From JANOGU01 sp964499865 (GTDB taxonomy: Bacteria > Pseudomonadota > Alphaproteobacteria > Rhodobacterales > Rhodobacteraceae), in the NCBI GenBank assembly GCA_964499865.1, contig CAZCPY010000031.1, positions 1 to 28,911 of the forward strand: a DNA stretch of 28,911 nt, given 5' to 3'. Each line of letters begins with the position of its first letter. Position 1 is the first letter of the stretch. Below, in pieces: positions 7,065-16,700 of the stretch. Made by a program: the position numbers and the translations under genes. A model generated the notes under the pieces. It did no database searches, was not told the origin of the DNA, and was given only the letters and a program-made list of their open reading frames with translations.

Positions 7065-8657
7065 ATGCCCAAGGTCCTCGTCTCCGACGAACTTTCCGAA
7101 ACCGCCGTGCAGATCTTCCGCGACCGCGGGATCGAGGTCGACTACCTGCCGAAACTCGGAAAGGACAAGGACGCGCTCCTTGCCGCGATCCCGGCCTACG
7201 ACGGGCTGGCGATCCGCTCCGCGACCAAGGTGACCGAAAAGCTGCTGGCCGCCGCCACGCGGCTCAAGGTCGTCGGCCGCGCCGGCATCGGGGTCGACAA
7301 CGTCGACATCCCCGCGGCATCGAAGCGCGGCGTGATCGTGATGAACACGCCGTTCGGCAATTCCATCACCACCGCCGAGCACGCCATCGCCATGATGTTC
7401 GCCGTCGCCCGGCAACTGCCCGAAGCCAATGCCTCCACCCAGGCGGGCAAGTGGGAGAAGTCGCGCTTCATGGGGGTGGAGCTGTACAACAAGACGCTCG
7501 GCGTGATCGGCGCGGGCAACATCGGCGGCATCGTCTGCGACCGCGCGGTCGGGCTGCACATGAAGGTGATCGCCTATGACCCCTTCCTGTCCGAGGAGCG
7601 CGCCCGCCAGCTTGGCGTGACCAAGGTGGACCTCGACGACCTGCTGGCGAAGGCCGACTTCATCACCCTGCATGTGCCGCTGACCGACAAGACGCGCAAC
7701 ATCCTGTCGGCCGAGAACCTGGCGAAGACGAAGAAGGGCGTGCGCATCATCAACTGCGCCCGCGGCGGCCTGATCGACGAGGCGGCTTTGGCCGCGGCGC
7801 TGCGGTCGGGCCACGTCGCAGGTGCGGCGCTGGACGTGTTCGAAACCGAACCCGCCACCGAAAATCCGCTGTTCGGCCTGCCGAACGTCGTCTGCACCCC
7901 GCATCTGGGCGCCTCGACCACCGAGGCGCAGGAGAACGTGGCGCTTCAGGTGGCCGAACAGATGTCGGACTACCTGCTGACCGGGGCGGTGCAGAACGCG
8001 CTGAACATGCCGAACGTGACGGCTGAAGAGGCCGCCGTGATGGGCCCCTGGATCAGGCTTGCCGGCCATCTGGGCAGCTTCATCGGCCAGATGACGGAGG
8101 AGCCGATCAAGGCGATCAACATCCTTTACGACGGGTCGGTCGCGGCGATGAACCTGGCCGCGCTGAACCAGTCGGTGATCGCGGGCGTGTTGAAGGCGCA
8201 GAACCCGGACGTGAACCTTGTGTCCGCACCAGTGGTGGCAAAGGAGAAGGGCATCCAGATCTCCACCACCCGGCAGGACAAGTCTGGCGTGTTCGACGCC
8301 TACGTCAAGGTGACGATGGTGACCGACAGGCGCGAGCGGTCGATCGCCGGGACGTGTTTCAGCGACGGCAAGCCGCGGTTCATCCAGATCAAGGGCATCA
8401 ACATCGACGCCGAAATCGGGCGCCACATGCTTTACACCACCAACGAGGACGTGCCGGGCATCATCGGCCTGCTGGGCATGACGATGGGCAGGAACGGCGT
8501 GAACATCGCCAACTTCACGCTCGGCCGGTCGGGCGTGGGGCAGGACGCCATCGCGATCCTGTACCTCGACCAGCGCATCGACCCCAGGGTGGTGGAGACG
8601 CTGGAAGGCACCGGCATGTTCAGCCAGGTCAAGCCGCTGGAGTTCGAGGTGGGCTGA
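7065..8657 (+). CDS. serA: D-3-phosphoglycerate dehydrogenase
   Basis: A 530-aa NAD-dependent dehydrogenase for the first step of serine synthesis. The substrate-binding and Rossmann halves show GAGNIG (149-154), catalytic R233 in NCARGGLIDE, and H280 in CTPHLGAST with the acidic partner in DVFETEP. An intervening domain of about 120 residues is followed by a C-terminal ACT domain (MLYTTNEDVPGIIGLLG...GVNIANFTLGR), which often mediates serine feedback. The length is that of the long SerA form. ATG 7065 is preceded by AGGA at about the right distance. The gene ends 21 bases before the convergent enoyl-CoA hydratase gene, with a strong hairpin between. Confidence 0.96.
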   Translation: MPKVLVSDELSETAVQIFRDRGIEVDYLPKLGKDKDALLAAIPAYDGLAIRSATKVTEKLLAAATRLKVVGRAGIGVDNVDIPAASKRGVIVMNTPFGNSITTAEHAIAMMFAVARQLPEANASTQAGKWEKSRFMGVELYNKTLGVIGAGNIGGIVCDRAVGLHMKVIAYDPFLSEERARQLGVTKVDLDDLLAKADFITLHVPLTDKTRNILSAENLAKTKKGVRIINCARGGLIDEAALAAALRSGHVAGAALDVFETEPATENPLFGLPNVVCTPHLGASTTEAQENVALQVAEQMSDYLLTGAVQNALNMPNVTAEEAAVMGPWIRLAGHLGSFIGQMTEEPIKAINILYDGSVAAMNLAALNQSVIAGVLKAQNPDVNLVSAPVVAKEKGIQISTTRQDKSGVFDAYVKVTMVTDRRERSIAGTCFSDGKPRFIQIKGINIDAEIGRHMLYTTNEDVPGIIGLLGMTMGRNGVNIANFTLGRSGVGQDAIAILYLDQRIDPRVVETLEGTGMFSQVKPLEFEVG

Positions 8658-8669
8658 TCCGTCAGGCAG

Positions 8670-8691
8670 GCCGGGCGCTCAGGCGCCCGGC
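8670..8691. terminator. Shared hairpin between serA and the crotonase gene
   Basis: A perfect 9-bp stem GCCGGGCGC / GCGCCCGGC with loop TCAG lies between two convergent genes, and the crotonase stop codon is in the loop. The position suits a bidirectional terminator. No T tract follows on either strand, so termination strength is uncertain. Confidence 0.55.
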
Positions 8692-9476
8692 TTGACCCGC
8701 GGCGCGGTCTTGTCGGCGAAGGCCTCCAGCCGCGCGCGGGCCGGGGCTTGGGTGTTCACGATGCCCGCCACCGCCGCCTCCAGATAGGCCGCGTCCATCG
8801 CCGACATGTTCTGCGCGTGGCTGACGGCCGAGCAGATGGCGAAGTTGGAAAGCGGCAGGTTCGCCGCCGCGGCCCGCGCAAGCTCCAGCGCCCGCGCCAG
8901 GCTGTCGGGCGCCAGATACTGGCAGAGGCCGACCGCCAGCGCCTCGTCCGCGCGATAGATGCGCCCGGTCAGCAACATGTCGACGGTGCGCGCCTTGCCG
9001 ATCAGGCCGGTCACCCGGATCGTGGCGCCGCCGCCGGTGAAAAGGCCGCGCTGGCCTTCGGGCAGGGCGAAGTAGGTGCCGGGGTCTGCCACCCGGACAT
9101 GCGCCGCCGCCGCAAGCTCCAGCCCGCCGCCCACGACCGCGCCCTTCAGCGCCGCGATCACCGGCACGCCGCCATACTCCATCTTGTTGAACGCCTCGTG
9201 CCAGCGCAGGCACAACTGCCAGAACTCCGCCGGGCCGCGGTCGGCGCGGTGGTGTTCCACGAGATCCAGCCCGGCGCAGAAGTGGTCGCCTTCGGCCGCC
9301 AGCACGATGGCGCGCACGCCCGCGCGGGGGGCGGTGTCGAACAGGCGCACCAGGTCCTCGACGCTGTCGGCATCCAGCGCGTTGCGCTTGGCCGCGCGGT
9401 CCAGCCTGGCGACCAGCACGCCGCCGCCGGCGTCGGTCAGGCGGATGTTGCGCAGGGACAGGGCGGAAAGGTCCAT
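8679..9476 (-). CDS. Enoyl-CoA hydratase/isomerase family protein
   Basis: A 265-aa crotonase-fold protein. The oxyanion-hole stretch is ALKGAVVGGGLELAAAAHVRVAD. Both glutamates used by enoyl-CoA hydratase are present, in GGLELA and LPEGQRG. AKRNALDADSVEDLV and GDHFCAGLDL are the usual N-terminal CoA-binding parts. Hydration of 2-enoyl-CoA is therefore plausible, but crotonase members vary in reaction and the physiological substrate cannot be read. The start is ATG 9476 with AGAGGAG 8 bases upstream; an in-frame ATG at 9533 would add a basic extension without family match. It stands alone, divergent from the phosphatase gene. Confidence 0.88.
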   Translation of the reverse strand: MDLSALSLRNIRLTDAGGGVLVARLDRAAKRNALDADSVEDLVRLFDTAPRAGVRAIVLAAEGDHFCAGLDLVEHHRADRGPAEFWQLCLRWHEAFNKMEYGGVPVIAALKGAVVGGGLELAAAAHVRVADPGTYFALPEGQRGLFTGGGATIRVTGLIGKARTVDMLLTGRIYRADEALAVGLCQYLAPDSLARALELARAAAANLPLSNFAICSAVSHAQNMSAMDAAYLEAAVAGIVNTQAPARARLEAFADKTAPRVKPGA

Positions 9477-9553
9477 CGAGGGGCTCCTCTGCTTGGGCCA
9501 GATCCTGATGGCAGGTCGCGGCGGCAAGGGCAAACGGGTCGCGAATCCCCGCC

Positions 9554-9581
9554 TTGTCCTTGGCCGCCCGACCGTCTAGGC
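9554..9581 (+). promoter_or_regulatory. Candidate promoter of the phosphatase gene
   Basis: TTGTCC (9554-9559), 16 bases, CTAGGC (9576-9581), the same TTG-N19-CTA spacing as serC, dapB and rbfA. The -10 ends 6 bases before ATG 9588 and there is no Shine-Dalgarno, so transcription would start at or next to the A of the start codon. Confidence 0.45.
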
Positions 9582-9587
9582 GGGCTT

Positions 9588-10337
9588 ATGCGCACCTATG
9601 CCATCGGCGACATCCACGGCCACCTGGGGCTGCTGCTGGCGGCGCATCAGCGCATTGCCGAAGACCGGGCACGCACCGGCGACCATGAGGCCCCGGTCGT
9701 CCATCTGGGCGACCTGGTGGACCGCGGGCCCGACAGTCACGGCGTGATCGCGCACCTGATGGCGGGAATGGCGGCGGGGCAGCCCTGGGTGGTGCTGAAG
9801 GGCAACCATGACCGCATGTTCGCCCGTTTCGTCGCCGATCCGGTCGAGCCCGAGCCGGGCCTGAGGTCCGACCTGTCCTGGCTGCACCCGCGCCTGGGCG
9901 GGGCGGCGACGCTGGGGTCCTACGGCGTGCGGGCGGCGGGGGACCGGCCGGTCGCCAGGGTCCATGCCGAGGCGCGCGCGCTGGTGCCGCAGCTGCACCT
10001 CGACTGGCTGGAGACGCGTCCGGCGCTGTGGCAGCGGGGCGAGGCGGTCTTCGTCCACGCGGGCATCCGCCCCGGCGTGCCGCTGGAGGATCAGGACGAG
10101 ACCGATCTGGTGTGGATCCGCGACGGATTTCTGGACGATCCGCGCGACCACGGTTTCCTGGTCGTGCACGGCCATACCGCGCTGGACGCGCCGCAGCACT
10201 ACGGCAACCGCGTGAACCTCGACAGCGGCGCGGCCTACGGCGGCCCGCTGACTGCGGCGGTGATCGAGGGTCGGCAGGTGCATGTGCTGACCGCGCAGGG
10301 CCGCGCGCCGCTGGTGCCGCAGGGCGCGCTGGCCTGG

Positions 10338-10343
<6 letters not shown>
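9588..10343 (+). CDS. Calcineurin-like metallophosphoesterase (PP2A/ApaH-like phosphatase)
   Basis: A 251-aa cytoplasmic metallophosphatase. All core motifs are present: GDIHGH (7-12), GDLVDRGPDS (41-50), GNHD (72-75) and the C-terminal VVHGHT, with VFVHAGIRPGVPL before it. These bind two metal ions. The family includes bacterial serine/threonine protein phosphatases, symmetrical diadenosine tetraphosphatase and related enzymes; the sequence resembles the serine/threonine phosphatase 1 group but the substrate cannot be fixed. ATG 9588 lacks a Shine-Dalgarno. The last codons (Trp-Trp-stop) overlap the 3' end of the convergent tRNA-Arg gene. Confidence 0.88.
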
Positions 10344-10414
<71 letters not shown>

Positions 10415-10424
10415 CCCGCCGTTC

Positions 10425-10453
10425 CTATGCCCCGGAACCCGGGCGCCTTGCAA
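10425..10453 (-). promoter_or_regulatory. Candidate tRNA-Arg promoter
   Basis: On the minus strand TTGCAA (10453-10448), 17 bases, GCATAG (10430-10425). Transcription would start near 10418, a few bases ahead of the mature tRNA 5' end at 10414. Confidence 0.4.
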
Positions 10454-10578
10454 CCGTCCTGTCGCTGGCCTGAAAGGGCTGCGCGCATTGTCGGGCGGGC
10501 GTGGGAAATCCGTCGCCTTTTACGCGAAGTCGCCCGGTCGGCTGCCCCGGTTCTGCCGCAATCGGGCGGAAACTCCCC

Positions 10579-10606
10579 TTGGATTGTGGCGGAAGCAAGG
10601 CATTGT
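10579..10606 (+). promoter_or_regulatory. Weak candidate promoter of the PKS/NRPS operon
   Basis: TTGGAT (10579-10584), 16 bases, CATTGT (10601-10606). The -35 is fair and the -10 poor. An alternative is TTGCAA (10448-10453), 16 bases, CTGAAA (10470-10475). Neither reaches the quality of the serC or dapB boxes, so the operon may depend on an activator or another sigma factor. Confidence 0.22.
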
Positions 10607-10732
10607 CGCCGCCTGCGAAAGAGCGGCGCACCCGTCCTGCGGCGGGTTCCGCGGGTCGGGCGTTTACGGTATTTTCGCCCCGCGCGGCCAGTGCTGGCCT
10701 GCCCTGTTGCGGCGCGCCCTGGAAAGACCCTG

Positions 10733-13700
10733 ATGACAGACGAGACCGACGGCCCCAGCGACATCGCCATCGTCGGCATGGCGGCGCACCTGCCGGGCGC
10801 CGCCAGCCTGGGCGAGTACTGGCGCCTGTTGCGCGACGGGGTCGAGGCGATCCGCCCGCTGTCCGAGGCCGAGCTGCTGGAGGCCGGGGAAACCCACGCC
10901 CGCCTGCGCCACCCCCGCTACGTGCGCGCCGCGGCGCCGCTGGACCGGTTCGAGCATTTCGACGCGGAATTCTTCGGCTTCTCCCCCAAGGAGGCCGCGA
11001 TCCTCGACCCCCAGCACCGCCAGTTCCTAGAGGTGGCGTGGGAGGCGCTGGAAGACGCGGGCCACCCGCCGGAACGCTTCCCGGGCGCCGTCGGCGTCTA
11101 TGCGGGCTGCGGGATGGGCAGCTATTTCTACTTCAACATCTGCTCGAACCCCGGGCTGGTGGACGACACGGGCATGTTCCTCTTGCGCCATACCGGCAAT
11201 GACAAGGACTTCCTCGCCACCCGCGTCAGCCACATCTTCGACCTGCGCGGCCCCTCGATCAACGTCCAGACGGCCTGTTCGACGTCGCTTGTCGCCATCC
11301 ACTACGCGGCGCAGGCGCTCTTGAACGGCGAATGCGACATGGCGCTGGCGGGGGGGGTGACGGTCGAACTGCCGCAGGGCCGCGGCTATGTCTACAACGA
11401 GGGCGAGATCCTGTCGCCCGACGGCCATTGCCACGCCTTCGACCACCGGGCGGAAGGCACCGTCTTCGGCTCCGGCGCGGGCTGCGTGGTGCTACGGCGG
11501 CTGGCGGACGCCAAACGGGACGGCGACCACATCTGGGCGGTGCTCAAGGGGTCGGCGGTCAACAACGACGGGGCGGCCAAGGCGGGGTATCTGGCGCCGT
11601 CGGTCGAGGGCCAGGCCGCCTGCATCGCCGAGGCGCAGGCAATCGCCGGGGTTTCCGCAGAAACGGTCGGTTATGTCGAATGCCACGGCACCGGCACCCG
11701 CCTGGGCGACCCGATCGAGGTCGCCGCGCTGACCGAAGCCTTCCGCCGCACGACCGACTGCGAGGGCTTCTGCCGCATCGGGTCGGTCAAGACCAACATC
11801 GGCCACCTGGACACCGCCGCGGGCGTCGCCAGCCTGATCAAGGCGGCGCTGGCGCTGCACCACCGCCAGATGCCACCCAGCCTGAACTTCGAGGCGCCCA
11901 ATCCCGCCATCGCCTTCGACGGCTCGCCCTTCCGTGTCAACGACCGGCTGACCGACTGGGTGTCGGACGGCCCGCGGCGGGCCGGGGTGAACTCGCTGGG
12001 CGTGGGCGGCACGAACGCGCATGCGGTGCTGGAAGAGGCGCCCGCGCGCCGGTCCGACGCCAGCGACTGGCCGTTCCAGCCGCTGATCGTGTCCGCCCGC
12101 GGCAAGGCCGCGCTGGATGACGCCTGCGCGCGGCTGGCCGCGCATCTGCGCGCCGAGCCGGGCCTGAACCTCGCGGACGTGGCCTACACCCTCAAGGAAG
12201 GCCGCCGCGCCTTCGACAAGGCCCGCGTCGTGGTCGCCGCGACGCCGGCCGAGGCCGCGGACCTGCTGGAGGGAAAGGACCCCCGCCGCATCTGGGCGCA
12301 TGACCGCCTGGCCGCGCCCGAAGCCGTGTTCATGTTCCCCGGCGGCGGCGCCCAGTATCCCGGCATGGCCCGCGACCTGTACGAGACCGAGCCCGAGTTC
12401 CGCGACTGGATGGACCGCGGGCTGGCGATTCTCGAACCTCAGCTCGACTATGCGATCCGCGACCTCTGGCTGGCGGCCCCCGGGCAGGAGGAGGTGGCGG
12501 CGGAACGGCTCAGGCGGCCCTCGGCGCAGCTGCCGCTGATCATGATAACCGAATACGCGCTTGCGAAACTCTACGAAAGCTGGGGCATCCGGCCCGCCGC
12601 GATGATCGGCCATTCGATGGGCGAGAACACCGCCGCCTGCCTGGCCGGCGTGATGTCGTTCCGGGACTGCATCGGCCTTGTGCTGCTGCGGGGCCGCCTG
12701 TTCGACTCCATCGCCCCCGGCGGGATGCTGTCGGTGCCGCTGGACGCCGCCGACCTGGCGCCCCGCCTGCCTGCCGACTGCGACATGGCCAGCATCAACG
12801 CGCCGGGGCTCTGCGTCGTGTCCGGCCCCGACGCGGCGCTCAGGTCGCTGGCCGCGGCGCTGGCAGATGCGGGCGTGGACACGCAGCGCATCGCCATCGA
12901 CATCGCCGCGCATTCCCGGATGCTGGAGCCGATCCTGCCCCGCTTCGGCGAGTATCTGCGGTCGATCCCGCTGCATCCGCCGCAGGTCCCGGTGATCTCG
13001 AACCGCACCGGGCGGCCGCTGACGGCGGAACAGGCGACCAGCCCCGACTACTGGGTGTCGCACCTGCGCGGCACGGTGCAATTTGCGGAGGGAATCAGGC
13101 ATCTGGCCGCCCCCGGCCGCGTGTTCATCGAGATGGGTCCGGGCCGGGCGCTGTCGTCGCTGGCGCAGGCCAACGGCGTGCCGCAGGGCCAGGTCGTCGC
13201 GGCGCTGCGCCATCCCGAACAGACGTTCGCCGACGACGCCTGGCACCTCGGCACAATCGCCCGGCTGACCGCCTGCGGCCTGTCGCCCGACTGGTCGGCG
13301 ATCTGGGGCGGGGCGCGCCGCCTGCGCCTGCCGCTGCCGACCTATCCGTTCCAGCGCAAGCCCTACTTCATCGCCCCCGGCGCGCCCGCGACCGTGGCCG
13401 AAGAAGCGCCGCAGCGCATCCCCGACATCGCCCGCTGGGGCTGGCAGCCGCACTGGCGCCCCCGCGCCGCCGATTGCGAGGTGGATGTGGGGGAGGGGCT
13501 GTCGGATGCCCCGCCGCAGACCTGGGCGATCTTCGCCGACGAACTGGGCCTCGGCGCCGCGCTGGCGGCGCGCCTGCGGGGCGCCGGGCACAAGGTGGTG
13601 ACGGTCCGCGCGGGCGACGCCTTCGGTCGCGACGGCGAAGGCGGCTACGTGCTGGCGCCGGAGCGCGGGCGCGAGGGCTACGACCTGCTGCTGCGCGACC

Positions 13701-16700
13701 TGGTGGCCCGCGGCCTGGCGCCCTCGCGCATCGCGCATCTGTGGCTGGTGACGGCGGCCGAGACCTTCCGCGCCGGGTCGTCGTTCCTGCACCGCAACCT
13801 GGAACAGGGCTTCCACGCGCTGACCTCGCTCGCGCAGGCGCTGGCCGAGGAGAACCTGCCCCGCCCGATCCACGTCACCTGCGTGACGACGGGCGCGGCG
13901 CAGGTGCGCGACGAAGGCCTGCCCTACCCGGAAAAGGCGATGATCGCCGGGCCCGTGCTGGTGATCCCGAAGGAGTTTCCGGGCGTCACCGTCTCGTCGC
14001 TGGACCTTGCCCTGCCGCGCAAGGGCCTGCCCGACGGCCTGGTGTCGCAGGTGCTGGAGGAGGTGCTGGCCACCCCCGGCAACGCGCATGCCGCGCTGCG
14101 CGGGGCGCGGCGGTTCGAGCGGGGCCTGAAGCCCGTGGCCCTGCCGGAGGAGCGCTTCACGCTGCCGCGGGGGGCGCCCGTGCTGGTGACGGGCGGCTTC
14201 GGCGGCATCGGGCTGACGCTGGCCGAGGACCTGATCCGCCGCTGCGGCGCGCGCGTCCTGCTGATCGCCCGCCGCCCGCTGCCCGACCGCGCCGCCTGGG
14301 CGCGCCACCTGGCCACTCACGGCGCCGACGACCCCCTGTCCCGCCGCATCCTCGCGCTGCAACGGCTCGAGGCGCTTGGCGGCGAGGTCGAGGTCGCCGC
14401 GGCGGACGTCTGCAACATGGAGGAGATGCGCGCCGCGGTGGCGATTGGCGAACGAAGGTTCGGCCACATCCGCGCGGTGATCCATGCCGCGGGCGTGGTG
14501 GACGACTGCCCGATCCTGGCCAAGACCCCCGCCGGCATCGAGGAGGTGCTGGCGCCGAAACTGCACGGCACCCAGGTGCTGCGCGCGCTGTTCCCGGCAG
14601 GGTCACTTGACCGCTTCGTGGTCTTCGCCTCGACCTCCACCGTGACCGGGCCCGCGGGTCAGGTGGATTACGTCGCGGCCAACGAATACCTCAACGCCTT
14701 TGCGGCAGGCGCGGGCGATGTGACCGCCATCGACTGGGGTCTCTGGACCGGGGTCGGCATGGCGGCCGAGGCTTTGGCCGAACGCACCGGCCAGCGCCCG
14801 CCCGCGCCGCGTTTGCCGGTGACGTCCGCCCACCTGCGCGCGGCGACCTTCGATGCCGCGGGGCGCCGGGTCTACGAGGGTGCGCTGTCGCAGGATGACT
14901 GGGTGATCGGCGAACACCGGCTGGCCGACGGCCGCGCGCTCTTGCCCGGGACCGGCGCGCTGACGCTGGCGGCCGAGGCGATGGCGGCCGAGGGCGTGGC
15001 GGCGTTCGAGATCAGCGACCTGACCTTCCTGCGCGCCTTCGACGTGCCCGCCAGTGCCCCGCGCGGCCTGCGGCTGCGGCTGACGCCTTCGCCCGAAGGC
15101 TGGGGGATGGAACTTCAGGCCGCCGCCAGCACGCGCGGGCGCGAGGGCCATGTGCTGACCGCCCAAGGCGCCCTTCGACCGCTGCGCGACACCGCCGCTG
15201 GCGTGGACCTCGCCGCACTCGCCGCCCGCTGCGGCCCGGCGGAAACCGGCGACGGCCTGCCCTCGCCGCAGGAGGCGCATCTTGCCTTCGGGCCGCGCTG
15301 GCGGGTGATCCGCGCACGCGCGTTCGGAAACGGCGAGGGGCTGGCGCATCTGGCGCTGCCTGCGGCCTTTGCAGCCGAGGCGGCGACCGTGCCGCTGCAT
15401 CCCGCGCTGATGGACCTCGCGACCGGCTGGGCCATGGCGCTGATCCCCGGCTACTCGGCCGACAGGCTCTGGGTGCCGGTGTCCTACGCCCGCATCCGCG
15501 TGCTGGCGCCGCTGCCCGCAGAGATCGCCAGCCACGCGCGGCTGGCGTCCCACAGCCCCGGCAGCGCCGTCTTCGACGTGACGCTGACCGATCCGCAGGG
15601 CCGCGTCTGCGTCGAGGTGACAGGCTTTGCCATGCGCAGGCTTGACGGCCCCCTCGCCCTGCCGCCCCCCGACCCGCGCGAGATCGACAGCGACGCGCCC
15701 GAGGTCCGCCCGCTGTCCAGGGCCGAAGAGCGGCTGGCCCGGAACCTGGCGCAGGGCATCACACCCGCGGAGGGCGCCGAGGCCTTCGCCCGCGCGCTGT
15801 CGACGGGCCTCAGGCAGGTCTACGTCTCGTCGCTGGACCTGCCCGCGCTGGTGCGCCAGGCCGCGACGGCCGAGGAGGCCCGGCCCGAGGGCGCCAGTTT
15901 CGCGCGCCCCGACCTTGCCACCGACTATGTCGCCCCGCGCAACGACATCGAACGCACGCTGGCGGGGTTCTGGCAGGACCTGCTGGGCGTCGGGCAGGTG
16001 GGGGTCGAGGACGACTTCTTCGCGCTCGGCGGCCACAGCCTGATTGCCGTGCGATTGTTCGCCATGGTCAAGAAGGCCTACCGCACCGATTTCCCGATCT
16101 CGATCCTGTTCGAGGCGCCGACGGTCGCCGCCTGCGCCGCGCTGATCGAGGCGCAGATCGGCCCTGCGACCGACAGCACCGAGGCGCGCCCCGCCGCCCT
16201 GCCGCAGCGGCGCTTTGCCCATCTGGTCGCCATGCACGAACGCGACGGCGGGCCGCGGCGGCCGTTCTTCCTGGTCGCGGGCATGTTCGGCAACGTGCTG
16301 AACCTGCGGCATCTGGCCCAGCTTCTGGGCGGCGACCGGCCCTTCTACGGGTTGCAGGCGCGCGGCCTCTACGGCGACGCGCCGCCCCACGCGACCATCC
16401 CCGAAGCCGCCGCCGACTACATCGCGGAACTGCGCCAGGTGCAGCCGCGCGGGCCCTACCTGCTGGGCGGTTTTTCCGGCGGCGGGCTGACCGCCTGGGA
16501 AATGGCGCACCAGCTGGAACAGGCGGGCGAGGAGGTCGCGCTGCTGGCGCTGCTGGACACGCCCCTGCCGCGGCGGCCGGGGCTGACCAAGGCCGACAAG
16601 GCCGCGATCAAGCTGGCCGAACTGCGCCGCAAGGGGCCGGGCTACCTCGTGGAATGGGCCAGGGCCCGCTACGAATGGGAACGCGCCAAACGCAACCCGC

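Larger units (their letters stand above)
10415..10732. other. 318-base intergenic region between tRNA-Arg and the PKS operon
   Basis: This gap must hold the promoters of the tRNA (leftward) and the PKS operon (rightward). I see a TTGCAA palindrome at 10448-10453, the tRNA -35/-10 pair and a weak rightward promoter at 10579-10606. I found no convincing small gene: the PKS frame stays open upstream through this region but without family similarity or a ribosome site. It contains a few short T/A patches (for example GTTTACGGTATTTTCG at about 10660-10680), which stand out against the GC-rich background. Confidence 0.5.

Noticed and set aside
10427..10732. In-frame upstream extension of the PKS by 102 codons
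   Set aside because: The added residues match no PKS N terminus and have no ribosome site; MTDETDGPSDIAIVGMA at 10733 is the normal KS start and has GGAAAG upstream.
11492..14566. A 1024-codon minus-strand open frame under the PKS
   Set aside because: Same shadow effect: no family motif, biased composition, and fully antisense to KS, AT and KR domains.
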